The notes beneath the pieces are model-generated. The model saw only the letters and a program-made list of their open reading frames with translations. It was not told the DNA's origin and ran no database searches. Shown one piece after another: positions 1 through 5,084 of a DNA stretch of 5,626 nt (positions are counted from its first letter, which is position 1; each line of letters begins with the position of its first letter). The stretch covers positions 1 to 5,626 of the forward strand of contig NBMG01000107.1 in NCBI GenBank assembly GCA_002084865.1, given 5' to 3'. Made by a program: the position numbers and the translations under genes. The stretch is from Candidatus Atribacteria bacterium 4572_76. Its GTDB lineage: Bacteria > Atribacterota > Phoenicimicrobiia > Phoenicimicrobiales > Phoenicimicrobiaceae.

Positions 1-264
1 TCACCTTCTTTTATGTTGCTTGATGAACCCTTTACCGGAGTTGACCCGATTGCCGTTTATGACATTCAGGAAATAATTTCTTATCTTAAGAAAAAAGGGT
101 TGGGGATATTAATTACCGACCATAATGTGAGAGAGACTCTCAAAATTACTGATAGAGCTTATATTATGCATAATGGAAAAATATTAACTTCAGGAAGTCC
201 CCGCCATGTAGCCAATTGTGAAATTACCCGAAAAATCTATCTGGGAGAGAGATTTAATTTATAG
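1..264 (+). CDS. lptB: LptB, lipopolysaccharide export ABC ATPase (3' end only)
   Basis: This is the C-terminal 87 residues of the cytoplasmic ATPase that powers the LptB2FG transporter, which extracts lipopolysaccharide from the inner membrane and feeds the Lpt bridge. The frame is open from base 1, so the gene begins upstream of the window; the ATG at 13 is internal. Visible in order are the Walker B motif with catalytic glutamate (FMLLDEP), the D-loop (GVDP), the H-loop histidine in ITDHN followed by VRETL, and the ending YLGERFNL, close to the YLGEDFRL ending I recall for E. coli LptB. The ITDHNVRETL stretch and that tail separate LptB from LivF/LivG-type ATPases. LptB is usually about 240 residues, so roughly 150 are missing, including Walker A and the signature motif. 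The stop codon is followed at once by a palindromic repeat, with no clear terminator. Confidence 0.93.
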   Translation, partial: SPSFMLLDEPFTGVDPIAVYDIQEIISYLKKKGLGILITDHNVRETLKITDRAYIMHNGKILTSGSPRHVANCEITRKIYLGERFNL

Positions 265-302
265 AATTGGCCAATTCACCTATTGGCCAATTTACCAATT
301 AA
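265..302. repeat. Octamer array, reverse orientation (left margin of repeat copy 1), with hairpin
   Basis: Starting at the base after the lptB stop, CC dinucleotides recur every 8 bp at 271, 279, 287 and 295. Read on the minus strand the units are TTAATTGG, TAAATTGG, CCAATAGG and TGAATTGG. The first two are identical to units found on the plus strand at 541 and 557. The 12-bp palindrome AATTGGCCAATT (265-276) and its near copy (282-292) can also pair as an 11-bp hairpin with a 6-nt loop. Only three T residues follow, so it is a poor intrinsic terminator, although it might protect the 3' end of the lptB transcript. Confidence 0.75.
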
Positions 303-382
303 TAAAAGTTACAAGATACAAGTTAAATTAGTAATCTATATTATGGGTAGATCTTGTGTCTGCCCGAAATAAGTAATGTGTT

Positions 383-515
383 GTAGGGGCTTGGTTTATC
401 AAGCCCACCTGTTTCTTCTGTCATTCCTGCGAAACCTGTCCTCGACCTGATCGGGGAGCAGGAATGACAGAGCATTTCTACCCGTATATATGAATTAAAT
501 TAACTGGTAAACTGG
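383..515 (+). repeat. Interspersed repeat core, copy 1
   Basis: The core starts with GTAGGGGCTTG and has two hairpins. The first is GGGCTTG/CAAGCCC (387-393 with 400-406). The second is a perfect 14-bp stem, 417-430 with 458-471, containing TGTCATTCCTGC and its complement. A tail (468-515) follows that matches copy 2 (4040-4087) at 46 of 48 positions. Bases 322-351, ending GGGTAGA, look like an imperfect inverted copy of the tail at 477-504, beginning TCTACCC, so the whole of 265-614 reads as one large imperfect palindrome. Bases 307-321 also match 5001-5015 beside copy 3 at 14 of 15 positions. No transposase frame is present; it resembles a MITE- or REP-like element. The ATTCC-rich hairpin resembles REP-like repeats common in many bacteria. 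Confidence 0.8.
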
Positions 516-614
516 TTAACCGGGTTACTGGCTAACTAATTTAATTGGAGAATCGGTAAATTGGTGGATCGGTGAATTAACTAATCGGTCAATCGGTCAA
601 TCGGTCAATTGGAG
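501..614 (+). repeat. Degenerate octamer tandem array upstream of the DUF3084 gene
   Basis: GG recurs every 8 bp at 506, 514, 522, 530 and then, after a 1-nt phase slip, at 547, 555, 563, 571, 587, 595, 603 and 611. Units drift from TAACTGGT and TAACCGGG on the left to TTAATTGG, TAAATTGG and AATCGGTC on the right. Three perfect AATCGGTC copies lie at 583-606. The last unit, AATTGGAG (607-614), carries the GGAG that serves as Shine-Dalgarno for the next gene. Confidence 0.88.
611..614 (+). promoter_or_regulatory. Ribosome binding site GGAG donated by the octamer array
   Basis: GGAG lies 10 nt before the ATG at 625 and is part of the final octamer unit. It is the only plausible Shine-Dalgarno for this start. 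It suggests that drift in the array has either created or been constrained by translation initiation of the downstream gene. Confidence 0.6.
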
Positions 615-624
615 AATTTAGAAA

Positions 625-1059
625 ATGTACAGTTTTATTTTAATTTTTACTCTTATCATAATCAGCGGATTAATTGCCTTTGTCGGTGATTGGGTCGGCC
701 TTAAAATAGGCAAAAAGAGAGTAACTGTCCTTGGATTACGTCCCCACTATACAGCTATATTTATTACTATAATTAGCGGTGTTTTAATCGCCATCATTAC
801 AGTAACCATACTTGCCATCTCCTCCAATGATGTTAGAACCGCCCTATTCGGAATGGAAGAATTAAAGGGAAAGCTTTCCTATTTATCCCGGGAAGTAGAG
901 TTAAGAAATACCCAGCTATCCTCCACTAAAGAAGATTTAAAGGAAAAAACTACTCAACTACAGGAAATGGAGGAGAAATATCAGAAATTATCTGAAGACA
1001 TAAAAAACAAGACAAATCAATTAGAAGATGACTATTATTCAAAGCCAAAAGCCAATTGA
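625..1059 (+). CDS. DUF3084 family envelope protein, N-terminal part (membrane anchor and coiled coil)
   Basis: The 144-residue product has a first membrane segment at about residues 2-20, a basic loop with the family-typical GDWVGLKIGKKRVTVLGLRPHYTA (split here as GDWVGLKIGKK and RVTVLGLRPHYTA, about 21-44), a second membrane segment at about 45-67, then VRTALFG and a charged coiled coil at about 77-135. This matches the N-terminal half of DUF3084 proteins, whose biochemical role is unknown. From memory they often lie near LPS-export genes in diderm Firmicutes, which fits the lptB neighbour. The frame ends at the TGA at 1057-1059, overlapping the second half by 32 nt. Family members normally continue into a globular C-terminal domain in one chain, so this looks like half of a split gene. 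GGAG at 611 supports the start. Confidence 0.82.
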   Translation: MYSFILIFTLIIISGLIAFVGDWVGLKIGKKRVTVLGLRPHYTAIFITIISGVLIAIITVTILAISSNDVRTALFGMEELKGKLSYLSREVELRNTQLSSTKEDLKEKTTQLQEMEEKYQKLSEDIKNKTNQLEDDYYSKPKAN

Positions 1060-1585
1060 AGAAATAAAGGAAGACTTGATTAGATTTCTAAACGAAGCTT
1101 CCGATAAAGTAATAGCTATGGGAGCCAAAAAAGATGAGCGAAGCAATCAGGTATTTATTATTTCTCAAGAAGAATTTGAAGATATCGCACAGAAGATATA
1201 TGATAGTGATAAAGAGATGATAGTAAGGCTTTTATCTTCAATAAACGTGGTTAAAGGAGAACCTATAGTAGCACATTTTGACGTCTTAGAGAACAAATTA
1301 ATCTTTAAAATAGACGAAGAAATTATTTCTGCGGAAATTAAAAGTTCAGAGGTACCCGGTGAAGTGGAAAAAGAACTTTTAACCCTTTTAAGAAAAGTGA
1401 ATATTTTAGCAGTAGAAAAGGGAATTATTCCCGATCCTAAATCCAGTTTTGTAGGGTCCATATCAGCAGTTAATTTGTATGATACAGTTAAGACTGTTGT
1501 AGAATCGGGTACAACAATGAAAGTTTCAATAATTTCGGTTTATGATACCTGGAGTACGGGTCCCTTGATAATTAAAAGACAATAA
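1028..1585 (+). CDS. DUF3084 family protein, C-terminal part (separate frame)
   Basis: The 185-residue frame carries the C-terminal globular domain of DUF3084. Visible segments include TIIQSQKPIEEI and LIRFLNEASDKVIAMGA near the start, VRLLSSINVVKGEPIVAHF about 65-85, a conserved VGSISA at about 141-146, and the ending TWSTGPLIIKRQ. There is no signal peptide or membrane segment. Its frame is +1 relative to the upstream half; a TAG at 1022-1024 blocks extension to the left, so the ATG at 1028 is the first possible ATG start. Only a weak purine stretch precedes it and there is no real Shine-Dalgarno. Either the halves are made separately by translational coupling across the 32-nt overlap, or a small deletion or frameshift (or assembly error) has broken one gene. 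The linker that family members usually have before this domain appears to be missing. Confidence 0.75.
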   Translation: MTIIQSQKPIEEIKEDLIRFLNEASDKVIAMGAKKDERSNQVFIISQEEFEDIAQKIYDSDKEMIVRLLSSINVVKGEPIVAHFDVLENKLIFKIDEEIISAEIKSSEVPGEVEKELLTLLRKVNILAVEKGIIPDPKSSFVGSISAVNLYDTVKTVVESGTTMKVSIISVYDTWSTGPLIIKRQ

Positions 1586-1676
1586 AGCAGGAAGAGCACA
1601 ATCCATTGTGCCCCAACACCTGAATCCTATTTTTTGACTCGATACGCAATACAAATTACAAAATTACAAAATTTAT

Positions 1677-1706
1677 TTGACATTACGATACAGTAACAAT
1701 TATAAT
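1677..1706 (+). promoter_or_regulatory. Consensus sigma-70 promoter for the SLH-porin gene
   Basis: A perfect -35 TTGACA (1677-1682) is separated by 18 bp from a perfect -10 TATAAT (1701-1706). Expected transcription start is about 1713, giving an untranslated leader of about 390 nt before the ATG at 2101. A strong vegetative promoter suits an abundant outer-membrane protein. A second TATAAT at 1721-1726 has no matching -35. Confidence 0.75.
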
Positions 1707-1772
1707 AGAATCAACAAAAATATAATATTATAGTGGATTATTTATATAAAAAATACCGTATAAAATATGAAC

Positions 1773-1819
1773 TTGAGGAAAATTTAAATATTTCATAAAT
1801 TTTTTTAAATTATTTTCAA
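1773..1819 (+). other. AU-rich leader hairpin
   Basis: Bases 1773-1788 pair with 1804-1819 at 15 of 16 positions (two of them G-U) around a 15-nt loop. It has little GC, so stability is modest. It could act as a 5' stabilising or ribonuclease-handling element, or be a by-product of high A/T content. Confidence 0.35.
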
Positions 1820-1896
1820 AAAAAAGAAGGATTTTTAAATATAGGTGTCGTATAAGTAAATGATATTAAAAAATAGAAAATAAAGTAGTATACAAA

Positions 1897-1981
1897 TATA
1901 TCATCTCAGATTGGTTAAAGTAGGGAGAAAGGAGGTGAAAGAAATTCTTGGACCTGCTTTAATTTAAGTAAAGATGATATA
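1897..1981 (+). promoter_or_regulatory. Nested stem-loop displaying a STAB-SD-like GAAAGGAGG
   Basis: The outer stem is a perfect 10-bp pair, TATATCATCT (1897-1906) with AGATGATATA (1972-1981). The inner stem pairs TTAAAGTAGG (1915-1924) with CCTGCTTTAA (1953-1962), 10 bp including one G-U. The 28-nt terminal loop exposes GAAAGGAGG (1927-1935), about 165 nt upstream of the true start. That sequence equals the STAB-SD motif I recall from the Bacillus thuringiensis cry3A leader, where ribosome binding far from a start codon protects the mRNA. Function here is inferred. A 10-codon GTG frame (1935-1967) sits in the same loop. Confidence 0.5.
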
Positions 1982-2047
1982 AAAACCGGTTAGTAATCTT
2001 AAAAGAGAAAATATTAATGAGGGAACTTTGGATACTCAACTAATAGA

Positions 2048-2095
2048 TTCTCCTTAAAGATTGGCTAACTGGAAATATAAAAAAACCAAGGAGAA
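2048..2095 (+). promoter_or_regulatory. Shine-Dalgarno and potential anti-Shine-Dalgarno hairpin
   Basis: AAGGAG (2088-2093) lies 7 nt before the ATG at 2101 and is an ideal ribosome binding site. TTCTCCTT at 2048-2055 is the exact complement of AAGGAGAA at 2088-2095, so an 8-bp hairpin with a 32-nt loop could hide the site. The same CTCCTT could instead pair with AAGGAG at 1929-1934 in the upstream loop, so the two pairings exclude each other. Confidence 0.55.
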
Positions 2096-2100
2096 AAATA

Positions 2101-3726
2101 ATGAAAAAATTAGCATTAGTATTAGTATTAGTTTTGGCTTTCGCTCTTCCTGTATTTGCTAATCCATTTGTAGATGTTCCTTTAAACCACTGGGCATATG
2201 ATTCAGTCCAAAGCTTGGCCGCAAAGGGCATTATCGTAGGTTATCCTGACGGTACATTCGGCGGAGGGAAATCTCTAACCCGTTATGAATTTGCTGAAGC
2301 AACAGCTAAAGCATTGGCCTATGTCGAAGGCATGGACTTCGCTTCCGCTGATGATGTAGCAATATTAGAGAAATTAGCTATCGAATTTGCTGATGAATTA
2401 GCCAGCTTAGGAGTAACCGTAGCTGACTTAGAAGCCACCTTAGGCGCAAACTCTGAAGCAATCGCTGCCTTAGAGACAACCGTAGCCAAACTGGATACCT
2501 TCTTTGAACCGGTTGTAATAAGCGGTACATTAACAGCAGATTACACAAAACCTGTAGTTCCAATGACGCCACTTGCTACTTTAAGTGATGAAGCAGAAAT
2601 AAAAATTGTCGCTACAATTAATGATGTAACTACTGCTGGAATTACCGTAACCGCTACCGATGTACTTTCTGGAGCACCTGCTTATGCCGTAGCCTGGAGT
2701 GGTTTCTTTATTGACTATCAAGGTGCAGATTTACAACTGAGAGTAGGGGAAGTTGCACCAGCTGATATCGGATTAGGATTGGTATATGACTTTGATGAAA
2801 TTGAAGAATTTGATGGATTCTTGGCTACCTGGGTTTGGGATACAGAGAATGATCTTGGTAACTGGACTCTATTTGGAGACGTAGAAGATTTCTATGTGGC
2901 AAATGTTGCCTTCGCTCTTGGCGATGAAGATGATGTAGCAGTTGGTGTTACCGGTTCTTATGATGTATTGGCTTCCGGTTATGCCGGTAGTTTAGACTTA
3001 GCCTTTAACTTGGGCGATGAAGATGAAGCAGCTGTTGCTGTTGAAGCCGGTGTATTCTACGGTACTGCCTTAACTTACGCAGGAGCATTAACTTTCAGTA
3101 CTACAGTAGATGACCTCGGCTTGGCAATAGATGCCCATTATGTACAAACAGGATTTATCCCAACTAATAGTGGCTTTGATCCGAACACATTTGGTGTTGG
3201 TGTAGAGGCAACTTATCCGTTAACCGACGAACTTGGTGTAACATTAAGCTGGGATTACGATATGGATACAGCTATGGCAGTTACTGGTCATGATGTAGGA
3301 GTTGATCTGCTCTATACAGTGGATGCTGATACTTCTGAAACTGCAGAATTAAACGTAGATTACAGTTTATTCACTGGTATTGCTTCTGCACAAGGCACAT
3401 ACATGAATTATCCATTAGCTGATGATTATCTCTTAAGCGGTACAGCCAAATATGATTACCCAGCCGGTACCTATGCTGGAGCAGCTACTTTAGAGTATGC
3501 TATGGCTACGGATATGGCACTTACTGTTGAAGGTCGAGTTGACAGCGATAGTGTTGCTGCTTTCTGGAGTGCTGAAGTACAATTGGTGTATACATTAGAT
3601 ACCAATACAGCTTTAACCGTAGGATATGAGCAAAATACTTGGAGTGATGACCTAAAAGATTATGACGCAATGACTATTGACGATGCTCTCGGTACTTTAA
3701 CCGCAGGACTCGAAGTAACCTTCTAA
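2101..3726 (+). CDS. SLH-domain outer-membrane porin (OmpM/Slp-like)
   Basis: The 541-residue secreted protein probably forms an outer-membrane beta-barrel tethered to cell-wall polymers. Residues 1-20 are a signal peptide with a VFA cleavage site. Residues 21-76 form one SLH domain, with FVDVP, HWA, VQSLAAKGIIVGYPDGTF and the LTRYEFA motif. Residues 85-135 are a helical, coiled-coil-like spacer, as in OmpM and Thermus SlpA. From about 140 to the end, alternating hydrophobic/aromatic strands finish in LEVTF, a terminal phenylalanine typical of barrel proteins recognised by BamA. The protein has no cysteine and only 14 Lys/Arg in total, so it is strongly acidic. A strand motif LGDED recurs at 273-277 and 304-308. 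A consensus promoter, a strong Shine-Dalgarno and a terminator make it a single-gene, highly expressed unit. The family is confident; pore selectivity is unknown. Confidence 0.88.
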   Translation: MKKLALVLVLVLAFALPVFANPFVDVPLNHWAYDSVQSLAAKGIIVGYPDGTFGGGKSLTRYEFAEATAKALAYVEGMDFASADDVAILEKLAIEFADELASLGVTVADLEATLGANSEAIAALETTVAKLDTFFEPVVISGTLTADYTKPVVPMTPLATLSDEAEIKIVATINDVTTAGITVTATDVLSGAPAYAVAWSGFFIDYQGADLQLRVGEVAPADIGLGLVYDFDEIEEFDGFLATWVWDTENDLGNWTLFGDVEDFYVANVAFALGDEDDVAVGVTGSYDVLASGYAGSLDLAFNLGDEDEAAVAVEAGVFYGTALTYAGALTFSTTVDDLGLAIDAHYVQTGFIPTNSGFDPNTFGVGVEATYPLTDELGVTLSWDYDMDTAMAVTGHDVGVDLLYTVDADTSETAELNVDYSLFTGIASAQGTYMNYPLADDYLLSGTAKYDYPAGTYAGAATLEYAMATDMALTVEGRVDSDSVAAFWSAEVQLVYTLDTNTALTVGYEQNTWSDDLKDYDAMTIDDALGTLTAGLEVTF

Positions 3727-3755
3727 TTATATATAAAAGCTTACTGAAGTTCTAC

Positions 3756-3792
3756 AATAACCCCCGGAATTTTTCCGGGGGTTATTTTTTTT
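3756..3792 (+). terminator. Strong intrinsic terminator of the SLH-porin gene
   Basis: A perfect 14-bp stem, AATAACCCCCGGAA (3756-3769) with TTCCGGGGGTTATT (3773-3786), has a TTT loop and runs into eight T residues (3785-3792). It starts 29 nt after the porin stop codon. Confidence 0.95.
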
Positions 3793-3802
3793 GGGAAAAT
3801 AT

Positions 3803-3831
3803 TTGCGGAAATTGGAGAATCATATTATAAT
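3803..3831 (+). promoter_or_regulatory. Weak promoter candidate upstream of the 4114 gene
   Basis: A perfect -10 TATAAT (3826-3831) lies 17 bp after TTGCGG (3803-3808), which matches only the first three bases of the -35 consensus. Transcription would begin near 3838, at the first heptamer repeat, and read through repeat copy 2 to the gene at 4114. After the strong terminator, that gene needs its own promoter, but this one is only a candidate. Confidence 0.3.
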
Positions 3832-3837
3832 AAAATA

Positions 3838-3900
3838 GTCGTTAGTCGTTAGTGAATAGTATATAGTTAGCGTAGAGCGTATAGCATTTAGCGTATACGC
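3838..3900 (+). repeat. Degenerate heptamer array
   Basis: Consecutive units of about 7 bp read GTCGTTA, GTCGTTA, GTGAATA, GTATATA, GTTAGC, GTAGAGC, GTATAGC and ATTTAGC, followed by GTATACGC. The region has no coding frame. Bases from 3941 on (AGTATCAAATATCG, then GAAGAAGG) resemble 4935-4958 beside copy 3, linking the two intergenic arrays. Between 3901 and 3978 I see only further decayed material of this type. Confidence 0.72.
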
Positions 3901-3978
3901 GAGTAATAAGTGTAAGTTAGCGAATAGGGAATAGGAAAACAGTATCAAATATCGCGTGAAGAAGGAAGAAGACGGAAA

Positions 3979-4090
3979 GTAGGGGCTTGATTCATCAAGC
4001 CCGTCTTATACTTATGTCATTCCCGCGAAAGCGGGAATCCAGAGCATTTCTACCCGCATATATGAATTTAATTAACTGGTAAACTGGCTA
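3979..4090 (+). repeat. Interspersed repeat core, copy 2
   Basis: It starts with GTAGGGGCTTGAT. The first hairpin is a 9-bp stem (3983-3991 with 3994-4002). The second, ATTCCCGC (4019-4026) with GCGGGAAT (4031-4038), closes on a GAAA tetraloop. The tail 4040-4087 matches copy 1 at 46 of 48 positions, and two octamers (AACTGGTA, AACTGGCT) follow. The element ends about 25 bp before the ATG at 4114. Confidence 0.82.
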
Positions 4091-4113
4091 ATCATATACT
4101 AATAACTGAAAAA

Positions 4114-4917
4114 ATGGCTATCTACGGTACTACTTCGGAAAAACCTCTGATTGAACGGATAGAATATTTAGAAAAAGAATTAGTGGGTCGAACCCTCCCG
4201 GGAACAATTACCGGCAGAGCAAAACAGCTAAAAGAATTTATAATTTCGGGAACTCCGGAAGACCCTTCCGTAATCTTTAAAATCAATGCTTCTCAGTGGA
4301 TATTAGAAGAAAAAATAACCTCGGAACCTTTAATTGTTAAAATAGAAAATTTAGAGAATGTATTATTTGGTAAGACATCAACTGATGTTCTGGCTATGAG
4401 GGCAGAGAGTATTTTTGGAGTTTGTTTTAAAGAAGGCAAACCTCAAATGGAAGAAGTGGTAATCCCTGCCGGGACTTTGGTGCCCATCCGTTTTCTAAGC
4501 AATTTAAGTTCGAAAGAAAACGTCACAGGCGAGACTTTTGGTTATCAGGTCGGGGAAAATGTTTTTATAGATAATAGATTAGTTATTTCAATGAATTCCG
4601 CAGGGACAGGAGAAATAACTTCAGCAAAGAAGGCCACAATACTGGCTCGACCCGGTAAACTCGAGCTATCCTTTAAACCGATTACAGCTTTAGACGGGAC
4701 TCCTATTGATCTGATATTGGGAGAAGAGGCAGAAGAAGAAAATAAGAGATTATATGTAGCAGTAGGAGCAGGAATTTTAGGATTAATTATCTTAAGTAAT
4801 CCCGTGGGATTAGTTTTTGGTGCCTTAATCCCGGGTAAAAACGTAAAAATAGAAGAGGGAACCGAAATGTTCCTGCAGGTCAAAGAGGATACTACGGTAA
4901 TAGCTCTGGTACAATAA
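4114..4917 (+). CDS. Hypothetical protein with two PL-I-IE-LE repeats and a C-terminal IPAGT/GKNV domain
   Basis: I cannot name this 267-residue protein, but its parts are recognisable. Residues 11-39 and 72-100 are two gapless 29-residue repeats (PLIxxIExLExxLxGxT, then RA), like the LE-xx-FG-x-T repeats of secreted proteins in cyanobacteria and other diderms. Residues 115-202 (VIPAGTLVPIRF, later ARPGKLELSF, then DGTPIDL) and 215-259 (a hydrophobic glycine-rich segment, then GKNVKIEEGTEMFLQV) match a widespread uncharacterised domain pair whose members usually carry signal peptides. None is seen here and no Shine-Dalgarno precedes the ATG. The frame is open back to 4072 inside repeat copy 2, without another ATG, and the MAIYGTT start resembles the middle of a repeat unit. 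The N-terminus may therefore have been lost when the element arrived. Residues 213-239 could be a membrane segment. Confidence 0.72.
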   Translation: MAIYGTTSEKPLIERIEYLEKELVGRTLPGTITGRAKQLKEFIISGTPEDPSVIFKINASQWILEEKITSEPLIVKIENLENVLFGKTSTDVLAMRAESIFGVCFKEGKPQMEEVVIPAGTLVPIRFLSNLSSKENVTGETFGYQVGENVFIDNRLVISMNSAGTGEITSAKKATILARPGKLELSFKPITALDGTPIDLILGEEAEEENKRLYVAVGAGILGLIILSNPVGLVFGALIPGKNVKIEEGTEMFLQVKEDTTVIALVQ

Positions 4918-4921
4918 GATA

Positions 4922-4949
4922 GTATCGCGTATCGAGTATCGAGTATCGA
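4922..4949 (+). repeat. Heptamer array (GTATCGA)
   Basis: Four contiguous 7-bp units, GTATCGC then GTATCGA three times, begin 5 nt after the stop codon of the 4114 gene. They belong to the same class of short tandem repeat as the 3838-3900 array, but less decayed. Confidence 0.9.
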
Positions 4950-4967
4950 GCGAAGAAGATAAGATAA

Positions 4968-5008
4968 TAGTTACCCGGTTAGCTAGTTGCCCAGTTGGCT
5001 AGTTATAA
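4968..5008. repeat. Octamer array, reverse orientation (left margin of repeat copy 3)
   Basis: Units TAGTTACC, CGGTTAGC, TAGTTGCC, CAGTTGGC and TAGTTATA also form a 16-bp higher-order repeat. The reverse complement reads TAACTAGC, CAACTGGG, CAACTAGC, TAACCGGG, the same family as 501-540 but inverted. The stretch after it, AGTTATAAGATACAA (5001-5015), matches 307-321 beside copy 1 at 14 of 15 positions. Confidence 0.78.
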
Positions 5009-5043
5009 GATACAAAACACAAGATGAAACCGTAGGACAGGGA

Positions 5044-5084
5044 TTCCCCGTTTTCACAAAGCCTGTCCCCGTGAAAACGGGGAA
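5044..5084. repeat. 14-bp perfect hairpin module in repeat copy 3
   Basis: TTCCCCGTTTTCAC (5044-5057) is the exact reverse complement of GTGAAAACGGGGAA (5071-5084), around a 13-nt loop. An alternative pairing uses GCCTGT plus CCCC (5061-5070) with GGGG (5079-5082) and CAGGC (5085-5089). The module is absent from copies 1 and 2. No T run follows, so it is not a standard terminator. Confidence 0.75.

Larger units (their letters stand above)
1713..2100 (+). promoter_or_regulatory. Long structured 5' leader of the SLH-porin mRNA
   Basis: The 515 bases between the DUF3084 frames and the porin hold no supportable gene. They hold the promoter and this A/T-rich leader, which contains three predicted secondary-structure modules: an AU-rich hairpin (1773-1819), a nested two-stem module exposing a purine-rich GAAAGGAGG (1897-1981) and a hairpin that can mask the real Shine-Dalgarno (2048-2095). 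The leader does not match any riboswitch class I can recognise. Its extent depends on the inferred start site. Confidence 0.5.

Noticed and set aside
1165..1461. Minus-strand open frame opposite the DUF3084 C-terminal part
   Set aside because: Antisense shadow of a frame with clear family motifs; serine/isoleucine-rich with no recognisable domain.
1596..1611. Hairpin GCACAAT-CC-ATTGTGC after the DUF3084 C-terminal frame
   Set aside because: Only 7 bp, and the nearest T run (1630-1635) is 19 nt away, so it does not qualify as an intrinsic terminator.
2017..2043. Second mini-frame MRELWILN in the porin leader
   Set aside because: An ATG with only AGAG far upstream; eight codons in A/T-rich DNA are expected by chance.
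2040..2572. Two minus-strand frames opposite the porin leader and SLH region
   Set aside because: Their composition mirrors the signal peptide and the alanine/leucine-rich spacer on the other strand; no independent support.
3987..4012. Promoter from TTGATT and TATACT inside repeat copy 2
   Set aside because: Spacing is only 14 bp and the -35 lies in a hairpin arm fixed by the repeat.
4545..4883. Minus-strand open frame opposite the 4114 gene
   Set aside because: Antisense shadow of a protein with recognisable domains; no start signals.
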